64,000 bases of DNA from Lactobacillus sp. (GTDB taxonomy: Bacteria; Bacillota; Bacilli; Lactobacillales; Lactobacillaceae): contig JAUMUC010000002.1 in assembly GCA_030530865.1 (NCBI GenBank), positions 62,001-126,000 of the forward strand. Direction: 5' to 3'. A program made the translations under genes and the position numbers. Below are positions 30,654 through 38,951 of the stretch, piece by piece (within the stretch, counting starts at the first letter, position 1; each line of letters opens with the position of its first letter). The notes under the pieces are model-generated. The model did not search any database, was not told the DNA's origin, and saw only the letters and a list, made by a program, of their open reading frames with translations.

Positions 30654-31112
30654 TTACTTATTCTTTACGTATACTTTCACTTCGGTATTTGAATGGATAT
30701 TAGCAATTGCTCTACGCATTTCTTCTCTTTGCTGAATTGCAATATCCATTTTCTTTGTCATGATATCCTGATTATAAATCACCGTTTCTTGATAATTATC
30801 AGTTTTATATAGATTTACCATATCTTTAACATTATCTGCTCTGTTGTTCCTAATAATAGCGATAAATCTGTCGACTGCTTCAAGATTATAATAATCTTCT
30901 GGGTACCACCAGTCATTGTATTTTAGCATTTTGTCGAAAATCTCATTATATTTTATGGCACAATCATTCATTTGATCTTGAAGAGTGTTATTTTCTGCCA
31001 TCCATCTTTGGTTTTGATTATTTATATTCTGATTTTTTTGAGCAATAACATTTTTCTTCAATCTTATTCTCTTTGTATCAAAGTCAAAAGTAAATCTATG
31101 TCCTATTATCAA
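30654..31112 (-). CDS. C-terminal fragment of the split orphan gene
   Basis: Open frame of 152 codons after the TGA, starting at best from a TTG (31112) with no ribosome site. It is therefore unlikely to be made on its own. It encodes the end of a membrane helix, then a hydrophilic, Gln/Asn-rich region and a segment WWYPEDYYNLEAVDRFIAII followed by RADNVKDMVNLY. That pattern resembles one I remember from uncharacterised Firmicutes membrane proteins (a P-x-Y, then RAD-x-x-K-x-x-x-NLY). The last part (EEMRRAIANIHSNTEVKVYV) is helical. No function is assigned. Confidence 0.45.
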   Translation of the reverse strand: MIIGHRFTFDFDTKRIRLKKNVIAQKNQNINNQNQRWMAENNTLQDQMNDCAIKYNEIFDKMLKYNDWWYPEDYYNLEAVDRFIAIIRNNRADNVKDMVNLYKTDNYQETVIYNQDIMTKKMDIAIQQREEMRRAIANIHSNTEVKVYVKNK

Positions 31113-31130
31113 TAAGATTATTACGGTTAT

Positions 31131-31643
31131 TCACACCAGTAAACCCAGTATATTAGTTGATATATATCCATATTGAAATGATTTAGTTGCATATAACTTA
31201 TCAGTCTTCATAAAAGAATAACAAAGAGCATAAAACATTTCTTCAAACCATTTTAACATCATAATGATATTGAAAATCGTTGCTCCCCAAACCGCTTTTG
31301 TAATTTGTAAATAATGACCAATTAGCAAAACAATCAAAGTCACGATGCAGAATTTACCAATTCCTAAATTTAGCCACCAAAACTTGGCAAGTTTCTGAGT
31401 AATGAAAATAAATGCGATAGAAATTCCAACACCAGTAGTAAATGCACCAAATTTATATGGTAATCCATAAAGCTGATTGTATGTTATTTGTCTATTATTG
31501 TTGATTCGTGAGACATTATCATTGTAATTTTGTTTTATTTGAAAATATTTATTGGCTTCATTATTTGTTGATTCTAAAAAACTTTTCACATACCCTAATC
31601 TTTTAAGTAAATCTTGACCTTCTGGTAAAGTTTTATTTTCCAT
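31131..31643 (-). CDS. N-terminal fragment of the split orphan gene (hypothetical membrane protein)
   Basis: 170 codons from an ATG with a good GGAGG site seven bases upstream, so this part is probably translated. It has a soluble helical start (about 1-60), three full hydrophobic segments, and ends inside a fourth where the TGA occurs. The product would be a truncated membrane protein lacking its cytoplasmic or extracellular tail. A promoter candidate lies at 31721-31750. Family not recognised. Confidence 0.6.
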   Translation of the reverse strand: MENKTLPEGQDLLKRLGYVKSFLESTNNEANKYFQIKQNYNDNVSRINNNRQITYNQLYGLPYKFGAFTTGVGISIAFIFITQKLAKFWWLNLGIGKFCIVTLIVLLIGHYLQITKAVWGATIFNIIMMLKWFEEMFYALCYSFMKTDKLYATKSFQYGYISTNILGLLV

Positions 31644-31691
31644 ATATCTTTTCCTCCAATGAAAGATAAATTTTAAAATTACAAAAAACTA

Positions 31692-31713
31692 CTCTATAGC
31701 TAATGTTATAGAG
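31692..31713. repeat. Inverted repeat in the leader of the orphan gene
   Basis: Arms CTCTATA (31692-31698) and TATAGAG (31707-31713) around an 8-base loop, inside the expected 5' leader of the orphan gene. Confidence 0.6.
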
Positions 31714-31720
31714 TTTATTT

Positions 31721-31750
31721 ATTATCAAATATCTCACTTATTGCTGTAAA
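31721..31750 (-). promoter_or_regulatory. Candidate promoter of the orphan gene
   Basis: TTTACA (31750-31745), 18-base spacer and GATAAT (31726-31721) on the minus strand, leading to a leader of about 70 bases. Confidence 0.5.
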
Positions 31751-31808
31751 TACGCTATGTATTCTAGCGTAAATACATATGATTGTAAAGATTGTTTGCT
31801 ATAGCAAA
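31746..31808. repeat. Palindromes and direct repeat upstream of the orphan gene
   Basis: Direct repeat GTAAATAC (31746-31753 and 31769-31776), inverted repeat TACGCTA/TAGCGTA (31751-31757 and 31765-31771) overlapping it, and the perfect palindrome TTTGCTATAGCAAA (31795-31808). The first cluster overlaps the candidate -35, as an operator would. No regulator is known. Confidence 0.55.
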
Positions 31809-31827
31809 ATATATAGTTTTTTCAAAA

Positions 31828-31857
31828 TAAAAAAAGAGCCACATGGCTCTTTTTTAC
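31828..31857 (-). terminator. Terminator after ribF
   Basis: Arms AAAGAGCC (31833-31840) and GGCTCTTT (31845-31852) with a T run on the minus strand, just after the ribF stop. It ends the rimP-to-ribF unit. Confidence 0.85.
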
Positions 31858-31862
31858 TTCAA

Positions 31863-32813
31863 TCAAATATTTTGTTTACTTTCAACTTCACTGAAATAGT
31901 TCTTAATCTCAACTTCATCAAGCTTAAGGCGTTCTTTTAACCCATCTAGTGATGAAAACTTAATTTGTCCTCGCATGAAATGCAAAAACTCAACGGTAAT
32001 CTCTTCACCATAAATATCTTCATCAAAATCAAATAGATAGGATTCAATAAAAAGTGTCTTTTTGTCTGTTACCGTGGGATTTGATCCAATGCTGGTCATT
32101 GCTTGGTAAGTTTTACCATTGTATTTAATTAATGTGGCATAAACACCAATTTTGGGTAGTAACTTCTTTTGATTCCACGATAGATTTAATGTTGGATACC
32201 CTAATTTGTGACCATTACGTAAGCCATGAACTACAGTACCGCTGATCGAATAGTTTTCGCCAAGTAGTTCACTAGCTTCTTCCATTTGTCCATTTTGAAC
32301 TAATAAGCGAATTCTAGTAGATGAAATCTTCCTGTCTTCATAAGTCTTTTTAGCAACGGTAATGACATCATATTTGCCAAGACCTAATTCTCTAAGTTGA
32401 AAAGTTGTTCCTAATGCCTTGTAACCAAAAGTGTAATCAAAACCGGTGACAATGACTTTTGGCTTTAATAGTTCTAGGACTTCTTCTACAAATTGAATTG
32501 GCCGTAATTGCCGAAGTTTTTCATCAAAGTTCAGGAATAGTAGATAATCAACCCCTAGTTTTTCCATCTTAGCAGCTTTTTCACTGTTTTCATCAATGTA
32601 TGGGAAATACTTGTCCTGAGCACAGACTTCTTTAGGATGTTGTTCAAAAGTCATTACCATCAAAGATAAATGAAGTTTGTCTGCTTGTCTTCTGGCAGTA
32701 TTAATTATTTCTTGATGTCCTTTATGTACCCCGTCAAAAAAACCTAGAGCTAGTACAACTGGCCCTAGTTTTTCGGTGTCTTTAATTGGATATTTGAGAT
32801 GAAAAATCTGCAA
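31863..32813 (-). CDS. ribF: Bifunctional riboflavin kinase/FAD synthetase
   Basis: Makes FMN and then FAD from riboflavin. The N-terminal nucleotidyltransferase domain has ALGFFDGVHKGHQEII and, later, SSTRIRLLVQNGQMEEA. The C-terminal flavokinase domain begins near VVHGLRNGHKLGYPTLNL; 316 residues. Follows truB as in many Firmicutes. Confidence 0.96.
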   Translation of the reverse strand: MQIFHLKYPIKDTEKLGPVVLALGFFDGVHKGHQEIINTARRQADKLHLSLMVMTFEQHPKEVCAQDKYFPYIDENSEKAAKMEKLGVDYLLFLNFDEKLRQLRPIQFVEEVLELLKPKVIVTGFDYTFGYKALGTTFQLRELGLGKYDVITVAKKTYEDRKISSTRIRLLVQNGQMEEASELLGENYSISGTVVHGLRNGHKLGYPTLNLSWNQKKLLPKIGVYATLIKYNGKTYQAMTSIGSNPTVTDKKTLFIESYLFDFDEDIYGEEITVEFLHFMRGQIKFSSLDGLKERLKLDEVEIKNYFSEVESKQNI

Positions 32814-32833
32814 AACTAGTCCTACTTTTCTAT

Positions 32834-33724
32834 TTAAGAATTTTGTAAAAGCATTAAATCAGCTTTGTAAATATTACCCTGCTTCTTGTAAATTGCTTTC
32901 AATACACCTTTATAATATAAACCTATTTGATTATCATTTCTAGCTATTTGCACGCTGGCTCCGTTGGAAACTTTCTTCCATTCTGCGTCGTTTAAATCGT
33001 ATTTAGCTACGTCTTTAAAGTAACTAGCTATTGGTAAAATGGCTTCTGTCGCCTTTTCAGGATTTTCTTGTAAGCTCTGTAAGGATACTGCATCTTTTTC
33101 AGTAAAGCCGGAACTGGCGGTTCTTCTAAGCTTGGTCATTACGGCAGGAATGCCTAATTTGTCGCCCAAATCATTGACTAAACTTCTGACATAGGTTCCT
33201 TTTGAACATTTAATTTCAAAGTCGAAACTCACTTGTCCTTTTTCACTATCAAAACGCGGTTCGCCAATTAAGTTATATTCAAAAACTTCTACTTGTCTTT
33301 TTGGTAATTCCACTTCTTCGCCATTACGAGCGTATTCGTAAAGTTTTTTACCATTAACTTTGACTGCAGAATAGATTGGTGGAACTTGCGTAATTTGTCC
33401 TAAAAAGCTGTTCATGGCTTCGCTAATTTCTTCTTTAGTCAGATTGCTATCTAACTTTTTTTCTGCCAAAATTTCGCCATCAAGATCATAGCTGTTGGTC
33501 TTTAAGCCAAAAAGGCCTGTCCCTTGATAAGCTTTTGGCTTTTCATGCATTCTTTCAATTAACTTGGTAGCTTGGCCAATGGCTACAGGTAAAACGCCGG
33601 TTACTTCAGGATCAAGGGTTCCAGCGTGACCAATTTTTCTAAAATGTAAGATCTTACGTAAATGATAAACAACATCAGCAGAAGTCATTCCCGCTTCTTT
33701 ATCGATGACAATGATTCCGTTCAT
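32834..33724 (-). CDS. truB: tRNA pseudouridine(55) synthase
   Basis: Forms pseudouridine 55 in the T loop of tRNAs. Catalytic Asp38 lies in HAGTLDPEVTGVLP, with KAYQGTGLFGLKTNSYDLDGE and YVRSLVNDLG further on; 296 residues. A hairpin terminator lies between rbfA and this gene, so it may be partly uncoupled from the infB operon. Confidence 0.96.
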   Translation of the reverse strand: MNGIIVIDKEAGMTSADVVYHLRKILHFRKIGHAGTLDPEVTGVLPVAIGQATKLIERMHEKPKAYQGTGLFGLKTNSYDLDGEILAEKKLDSNLTKEEISEAMNSFLGQITQVPPIYSAVKVNGKKLYEYARNGEEVELPKRQVEVFEYNLIGEPRFDSEKGQVSFDFEIKCSKGTYVRSLVNDLGDKLGIPAVMTKLRRTASSGFTEKDAVSLQSLQENPEKATEAILPIASYFKDVAKYDLNDAEWKKVSNGASVQIARNDNQIGLYYKGVLKAIYKKQGNIYKADLMLLQNS

Positions 33725-33735
33725 AGTTTTCCTTT

Positions 33736-33762
33736 CAAAAAAAGACGCCTCTTGGCGTCTTA
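33736..33762 (-). terminator. Internal terminator between rbfA and truB
   Basis: Arms AAGACGCC (33743-33750) and GGCGTCTT (33755-33762) around TCTT, with seven T on the minus strand. Confidence 0.75.
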
Positions 33763-33767
33763 ATTAC

Positions 33768-34124
33768 TTATCTATCCATTTCTTGACGATGCAATTGTTG
33801 GATTAGTTTATCAATCTTGCTTCCGTAAGTGACTGAAGTATCTCTTTTAAAGATTAATTCTGGCACCTTGAAAAGCGTTAATTCTTCACTAAGATAGTGA
33901 CGCATGATTCCTTTAGCCTTTTCCAAGCCTTCTGCTACATCTTCTTCAACAGCAGTATCTTCAGAAAGAATACTGTAGTATACCGTAGCATAAGAAAAAT
34001 CATTGGTACAATCTACTGCTGTTAGGTTGATATCTACTAAACGTGGATCACGAATCTTCTTTTGAAGAATTTTTGAGAGTTCACGCAAAATTTCTGCTTC
34101 TACTCTACCCACACGATGTTTCAT
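33768..34124 (-). CDS. rbfA: Ribosome-binding factor A
   Basis: Small KH-fold factor for 16S rRNA 5' end maturation in the 30S subunit. The 118 residues show RVEAEILRELSKILQKKIRDPRL and the VYYSIL and PELIFKRDTS segments. Eighteen bases after infB, as usual. Confidence 0.96.
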   Translation of the reverse strand: MKHRVGRVEAEILRELSKILQKKIRDPRLVDINLTAVDCTNDFSYATVYYSILSEDTAVEEDVAEGLEKAKGIMRHYLSEELTLFKVPELIFKRDTSVTYGSKIDKLIQQLHRQEMDR

Positions 34125-34142
34125 AATTGTACCTCCTTATGA

Positions 34143-36641
34143 CTATTCAGTAGGAACCTCTTGCATTTCATAAACTTCAATTTCGTCATCAACCTTGATG
34201 TCGTTGTAACCTTCAATAGTCAAACCACAATCAAAGCCGGCTTTAACTTCCTTAACGTCATCTTTGAAACGCTTCAATGAGCCGATTTCACCATCGTAAA
34301 TAACCACACCATCACGGATCAATCTTACGCCAGATTCTCTAGTAATGTATCCATTGTCAACGAATGCACCGGCAATAGTACCAACCTTAGAAAGTTTCCA
34401 AGTATCACGAACAGTAAGGTTACCGATAACCTTTTCTTCGTAAGTTGGTTCAAGCATACCCTTCATGGCACTAGTTACGTCATCGATTGCCTTGTAGATA
34501 ACGCTGTAAAGCTTGATATCCAAACCTTCTTGTTCGGCTTGTGATCTAGCAGTTGCTGTTGGACGAACATTGAAACCAATGATCAAAGCGTTTGAAGCAC
34601 TAGCCAAAGTTACGTCACTTTCATTAATAGCACCAACACCACCGTGGATGATGTTACAACGTACGCCTTCAACATCGATCTTTTCAAGAGATTGTTGTAA
34701 AGCTTCTACTGAACCTTGAACATCGGCCTTGATAACAATAGCAACTTCTTTCATGTCACCTTGTTTCATAGTGTCGAATAAGTTGTCCAAAGTAATGTGA
34801 GTAGTGTTTTCACGACTCTTTTGAAGAGCAATTTGAGCACGAGATTCACCAACTGAACGAGCAGTCTTTTCATCATCAAAGACAACTAACTTATCAGCTG
34901 ATTCTGGAACATCGTTCAAACCAGTAATTTCTACAGGCATACCTGGAGTAGCCTTCTTGATTTGGCGACCACGGTCGTTAGTCATTACCCGAACACGTCC
35001 GAAAGTATTACCAACAACGATTGGATCACCAACATGTAAAGTACCTTGTTGAATCAAAAGGTCAGCTACAGGACCACGACCTCTTGATAAGCGAGCTTCA
35101 ACAACAGTTGCGATAGCCTTTTGAGCTGCATTAGCCTTAAGTTCCATCACATCAGCTTGTAAGAGGATCATTTGCAATAATTCTTCAACGTTTTCACCAG
35201 TCTTAGCAGAAATTTGTACGTAAATAGTATCTCCACCGTAATCTTCTGGGATTAAGTTGTACTTCATCAATTGTTCAGTAACGTGTTGAGGATTTGCACC
35301 TGGAGCATCCATCTTGTTGATCGCTACAATGATTGGCACACCAGCACTCTTAGCGTGGTCAATAGCTTCAATTGTTTGAGGCATTACACCGTCATCAGCA
35401 GCAACGATCAAAACAACGATATCAGTTACTTCGGCACCACGAGCACGCATGTTAGAAAAGGCTGCGTGTCCTGGAGTATCCAAGAAAGTAATTGGACGAT
35501 CGTCGATTCTAACTTGGTAAGCACCGATCTTTTGAGTGATTCCCCCTGCTTCTTTAGCAGTTACGTTAGTGTGACGAAGTCTATCAAGCAAAGTAGTCTT
35601 ACCGTGGTCAACGTGACCCATGATAGTAACTACTGGTGGACGACTAGTTTGTGTCTTAGCATTCTTAGCTTCATCCAAAAGCTTTTCGTATACAGTATCG
35701 ATATCTGATAAATCTTCGTGAACTTTTTCTTGAGATTCAATACCGTATTCAGCTGCAATCAATTCAATGGTATCTTTGTCCAATGATTGGTTTTGGTTAG
35801 TCATCACACCAAGCATGAAGAGCTTCTTAACGATTTCAGCCGGTTCTCTGTGCAATAACTTACCCAAATCTTGAGCGTTCATGCCAGGTTCAAAGACCAA
35901 TACTTCTGGTAATGGCTTTTCCTTTCTTTGAGTAACTGGCTTCTTAGCTACTGCTTGATCTTGCTTTTGACGCTTCTTGTTGTTCTTCTTACGACGACTT
36001 TGTGAGTCATTGTGAGAATGTTCAAAGTTCTTCTTACCCTTACGTCCTGGCTTACCTTTGTCTCTACCTTTTGAAGGAGCTGGCCTTGGAGCTTCTGGCG
36101 TAATTACCGGCTTAGTTGCTTCTTGTTTAGCTTCTTCTCTCTTTGGAGAAGGCTTAATAATCTTAGGTCCGATGGTTCTTTCCTTTGCCTTTTCAGGTTC
36201 TTTCTTATTAAGATCTTCGTGGTATTGCTTCTTAGCGTTAGCAGCTTGTTTATCAAGCACTTCTGCTTCAGCTCTTTGCTTAGTTTGCAATTGCTTCAAC
36301 AAATCACGTGCAGCTGGCTTGTTTGCTGGCTTAGACTTTTCAGAATTTTGTTGAGGCTTTTGACGATTGTTGTTGCGGTTACGATTACCACGGTTGTCTT
36401 TTTTGTTGTTTTCAGGTTGTTCTGACTTGTGCTTTTTACGCAATGAAGAAGCATAAATCTTAATTTTAGGAGCAGCCTTCTTCTTAGGAGAAAGAGCTTG
36501 TTCAATTTGCTTTGCACTTTCTTCAGCCACAGATGACATGTGGTTCTTAATATCCATTCCAAGGTCCTTAGCTTTTTGTACCACAACCTTGTTGTCGATA
36601 TTTAATTTTTTGGCGATTTCATAAATTCTTACTTTCGTCAT
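34143..36641 (-). CDS. infB: Translation initiation factor IF-2
   Basis: GTPase that places initiator tRNA on the 30S subunit. 832 residues: N-terminal [20 protein letters not shown] helix domain, a long basic, repeat-like Lys/Asn/Gln/Arg-rich linker (about 50-245), a second IF2-N domain, and the GTPase with [20 protein letters not shown] and NKMDAP, then domains II-IV. Start set at ATG 36641, nine bases after AAGGAG; a TTG three bases earlier is possible. Fourth from last in rimP-to-ribF. Confidence 0.97.
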   Translation of the reverse strand: MTKVRIYEIAKKLNIDNKVVVQKAKDLGMDIKNHMSSVAEESAKQIEQALSPKKKAAPKIKIYASSLRKKHKSEQPENNKKDNRGNRNRNNNRQKPQQNSEKSKPANKPAARDLLKQLQTKQRAEAEVLDKQAANAKKQYHEDLNKKEPEKAKERTIGPKIIKPSPKREEAKQEATKPVITPEAPRPAPSKGRDKGKPGRKGKKNFEHSHNDSQSRRKKNNKKRQKQDQAVAKKPVTQRKEKPLPEVLVFEPGMNAQDLGKLLHREPAEIVKKLFMLGVMTNQNQSLDKDTIELIAAEYGIESQEKVHEDLSDIDTVYEKLLDEAKNAKTQTSRPPVVTIMGHVDHGKTTLLDRLRHTNVTAKEAGGITQKIGAYQVRIDDRPITFLDTPGHAAFSNMRARGAEVTDIVVLIVAADDGVMPQTIEAIDHAKSAGVPIIVAINKMDAPGANPQHVTEQLMKYNLIPEDYGGDTIYVQISAKTGENVEELLQMILLQADVMELKANAAQKAIATVVEARLSRGRGPVADLLIQQGTLHVGDPIVVGNTFGRVRVMTNDRGRQIKKATPGMPVEITGLNDVPESADKLVVFDDEKTARSVGESRAQIALQKSRENTTHITLDNLFDTMKQGDMKEVAIVIKADVQGSVEALQQSLEKIDVEGVRCNIIHGGVGAINESDVTLASASNALIIGFNVRPTATARSQAEQEGLDIKLYSVIYKAIDDVTSAMKGMLEPTYEEKVIGNLTVRDTWKLSKVGTIAGAFVDNGYITRESGVRLIRDGVVIYDGEIGSLKRFKDDVKEVKAGFDCGLTIEGYNDIKVDDEIEVYEMQEVPTE

Positions 36642-36645
36642 CAAA

Positions 36646-36957
36646 TCACACTCCTTCTTTTATTTTTTGCTTTAAGGCTTTACTGAATTTCTGATCAATT
36701 AGTCCAATTACCTTTCGCTCTTGACCGATCGCCTGGCTGATTTCATCAGATGTGAAATCTTGATTGACGATAACGTTCACTTTAGAGCTAACTTGCGTAA
36801 TTTTCTCTAAACTATTTTGTGTTAAATCAGATCCTACTAATACGAAATAAACTTTTTTAGCTTTCAAGCCAAGAATCACGGCATCAGTACCAGTGACCAA
36901 TTTGCCAGCTTTTTGAGCTAATCCTAAAAAGTTTAATACTTTTTGTCTTTGATTCAC
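36646..36957 (-). CDS. L7Ae-family ribosomal protein (YlxQ-like)
   Basis: Small RNA-binding protein of the L7Ae/L30e fold that recognises kink-turn RNA. The 103 residues begin [24 protein letters not shown], and [14 protein letters not shown] follows. It occupies the standard slot between ylxR and infB. Its exact role is not settled in the family. Confidence 0.92.
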   Translation of the reverse strand: MNQRQKVLNFLGLAQKAGKLVTGTDAVILGLKAKKVYFVLVGSDLTQNSLEKITQVSSKVNVIVNQDFTSDEISQAIGQERKVIGLIDQKFSKALKQKIKEGV

Positions 36958-37251
36958 TTATTCACCAAACAATTCTTTACGTGCCTTTTGATGATCAACA
37001 TATGCAAAGAGTTCTTCGTAAAAGGCATCGGGGACTTTCGTTCCTAAGCTTTTATCAAGCACTTTTTTAGCCTTTGCATCATTAATTGCTTCTGGATTAA
37101 GAGAAACATAGGCACCACGACCTGGCTTCTTACCAGTTGGATCAACGGAAATTTCTTTTTCTTGATTAACGACAACTCTAACCAATTCTTTCTTTGGTTG
37201 CATTGTGTTAGTCAACAAGTCCTTTCGCATTGGGATTTTTCTCTTTTTCAA
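36958..37251 (-). CDS. ylxR: YlxR family RNA-binding protein (DUF448)
   Basis: Small basic protein of the nusA-infB operon; family members bind RNA or nucleic acid. The best start is TTG at 37251, giving MKKRKIPMRKDLLTNTMQPKKE in the normal YlxR form, with TAGGTG six bases before it. A GTG at 37260 would overlap that site. The GRGAYVSL motif is present. The next gene follows with no gap. Confidence 0.92.
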   Translation of the reverse strand: MKKRKIPMRKDLLTNTMQPKKELVRVVVNQEKEISVDPTGKKPGRGAYVSLNPEAINDAKAKKVLDKSLGTKVPDAFYEELFAYVDHQKARKELFGE

Positions 37252-37260
37252 AAAAATCAC

Positions 37261-38346
37261 CTATTCTTCTGTTAAATCTTCTTCATCGTTTGAATCTTCA
37301 TCGACAATTTCAACTTCACTTTCTGAACGAATGTCGATCTTGTATCCAGTTAAACGAGCTGCTAAACGAACGTTTTGACCTTTCTTACCGATTGCCAATG
37401 ATAATTGGTAGTCAGGAACGATTACTAAGGCATCCTTTTCGTTTTCGCCATCACCAAATTGAACTGCAAGAACTTCGGATGGGCTTAATGCATTTGCGAT
37501 AAAGTCTGAAGGGTCTTCTTCGTATTTAACAATATCGATATTTTCACCGCTTAATTCGTTAACGATGTTTTGAACTCTAGTACCTTTACCACCGACACAA
37601 GTTCCGACTGGATCAATGTTTGGGTCATTTGACTTAACAGCAATCTTAGTACGGTCACCAGCTTCACGGGCAATTGAAACAATTTCAACTGTTCCATCGA
37701 AGATTTCAGGAACTTCTTGTTCAAAAAGTCGCTTAACTAATTCTGGAGCAGTTCTTGAAACAGTTACGCTGGCACCTTTTGAATCACCACCAACACGAGT
37801 TACCACAACTCTGATCTTGTCTTGAGGGTGGTAAACTTCATTAGGCATTTGGTCACGAGTAGGCATGACTGCTTCAACGTTATCAAATTTAACGTAAACA
37901 AAGCGGTTATCGATTCTTTCTACTTCACCAGTGATGATTTCGTTTTCGTATTGGCTGTATTCAGCAACAATGTGTTCTCTTTCAGCTTCACGTAAACGTT
38001 GCATAATCACTTGCTTAGCAGTTTGAGCAGCAATTCTACCAAAGTCCTTAGGAGTAACTTCGAAGCGGATTTCATCGCCTACTTCGTAAGCCTTGTTTAA
38101 TTCAAGAGCATCCTTCAATGAAACTTGTAAACGATCATCTTGAACTTCATCGACAACTGTCTTAACAGCGAAAACTTTGAAGTTTCCACGACGTTCGTCA
38201 AACTTAACTTCTACATTAGCTGCTTGATCGTAATTCTTCTTGTAAGCTGCGATCAAAGCTGCTTGAATTGCTTCAACAATAACTTCTTGCTTAATACCCT
38301 TAGTTTCTTCAAGAGCACTAAAGGCTTCTAGCATTTCTTTTGACAT
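37261..38346 (-). CDS. nusA: Transcription termination/antitermination protein NusA
   Basis: Binds RNA polymerase and the nascent RNA and modulates pausing and termination. Domains: N-terminal polymerase-binding part, an S1 domain (about 130-200), then KH1 and KH2 (GKKGQNVRLAARLTGYKID). The 361 residues match the Gram-positive form, which lacks the acidic C-terminal repeats of E. coli NusA, although an acidic tail (DEDSNDEEDLTEE) is present. Confidence 0.97.
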   Translation of the reverse strand: MSKEMLEAFSALEETKGIKQEVIVEAIQAALIAAYKKNYDQAANVEVKFDERRGNFKVFAVKTVVDEVQDDRLQVSLKDALELNKAYEVGDEIRFEVTPKDFGRIAAQTAKQVIMQRLREAEREHIVAEYSQYENEIITGEVERIDNRFVYVKFDNVEAVMPTRDQMPNEVYHPQDKIRVVVTRVGGDSKGASVTVSRTAPELVKRLFEQEVPEIFDGTVEIVSIAREAGDRTKIAVKSNDPNIDPVGTCVGGKGTRVQNIVNELSGENIDIVKYEEDPSDFIANALSPSEVLAVQFGDGENEKDALVIVPDYQLSLAIGKKGQNVRLAARLTGYKIDIRSESEVEIVDEDSNDEEDLTEE

Positions 38347-38363
38347 AAATTATTCGACCCTTT

Positions 38364-38840
38364 CTAAAATTCGATTGCGTATCGCATGCTGCTGATAATC
38401 TTCTTAGGAATTGTAATTTCTTTTCTTTGCGTTTTAATTTTCACTTTTAAAGTTAGTTCATCTTGATCCAACTTCACTAATGTTCCTTCATAGATCTTTT
38501 CACCATTTACTTTTTGGTACAAAGCAACATGAATATATTGATTAATTGCGTTCTCAAGTTCTTCATCAGTCTTAATTGGTCTTTCAACCCCTGGAGAAGA
38601 AATCTCAAGGATATAAGGATCAGGAAGTGGGTCAGGAACAATGCTATCGAGCTTGGCACCAACCAGTTCACTTAATTCAGCAATTTCAGCAATGTCAATT
38701 CCATTGGGTTTACGATCTACGTAAACTCGTAAATAGTTTTGACTTTTTTCAGTTACATATTTAATGTCAACTAATTGATCGTCTCGACTCTCGATAACAG
38801 GTTTTATTTCTTTTGAAATTAAATCAGTTAATTTCGACAC
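38364..38840 (-). CDS. rimP: Ribosome maturation factor RimP
   Basis: 30S subunit assembly factor. The 158 residues show [22 protein letters not shown] and the strongly conserved [16 protein letters not shown] segment. The start is GTG (38840) six bases after GGAGG. First gene of rimP-nusA-ylxR-L7Ae-infB-rbfA, but no promoter is visible between the polC terminator and it. Confidence 0.96.
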   Translation of the reverse strand: MSKLTDLISKEIKPVIESRDDQLVDIKYVTEKSQNYLRVYVDRKPNGIDIAEIAELSELVGAKLDSIVPDPLPDPYILEISSPGVERPIKTDEELENAINQYIHVALYQKVNGEKIYEGTLVKLDQDELTLKVKIKTQRKEITIPKKIISSMRYAIEF

Positions 38841-38866
38841 ACTAATCCTCCATTAATCTTTTGCAA

Positions 38867-38897
38867 TAAAAAGAGTGAGCATTTCTGCTCACTCGAA
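38867..38897 (-). terminator. Terminator between polC and rimP
   Basis: Perfect 8-base arms GAGTGAGC (38873-38880) and GCTCACTC (38887-38894) with a T-rich run on the minus strand, about 55 bases after the polC stop. Confidence 0.8.
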
Positions 38898-38951
38898 TTA
38901 ATATTCGAAGTTCAATAGAAAGTATACCATATCAGCTGTTAAAAGCCAAAT

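Larger units (their letters stand above)
30654..31643 (-). pseudogene. Orphan membrane protein gene split by an in-frame TGA
   Basis: Two open frames, 31643-31131 and 31112-30654, lie in the same reading frame and are separated only by one TGA (31133-31131). Read through, they give one protein of about 329 residues. The stop falls inside a hydrophobic helix (NILGLLV, stop, ITVIILLIIGH), so the membrane segment continues across it. The whole would have a short soluble start, four membrane segments (about 65-85, 92-110, 113-131, 163-182) and a long hydrophilic, coiled-coil-like tail. I do not recognise the family. It is more AT-rich than its neighbours and sits between two conserved operons. 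A sequencing error at the TGA is possible. Confidence 0.75.

Noticed and set aside
31131..31133. Programmed read-through or selenocysteine at the in-frame TGA
   Set aside because: The base after TGA is A, not a favourable read-through context, and no selenocysteine genes are seen; a nonsense change is simpler. Left open in the finding.
31746..31776. GTAAATAC repeats as a CRISPR fragment
   Set aside because: Only two 8-base copies with no regular spacers or cas genes; better explained as an operator.
36058..36586. Several overlapping open frames on both strands within infB
   Set aside because: They arise from the Lys/Asn/Gln-rich repeat-like linker of IF-2 and have no ribosome sites.
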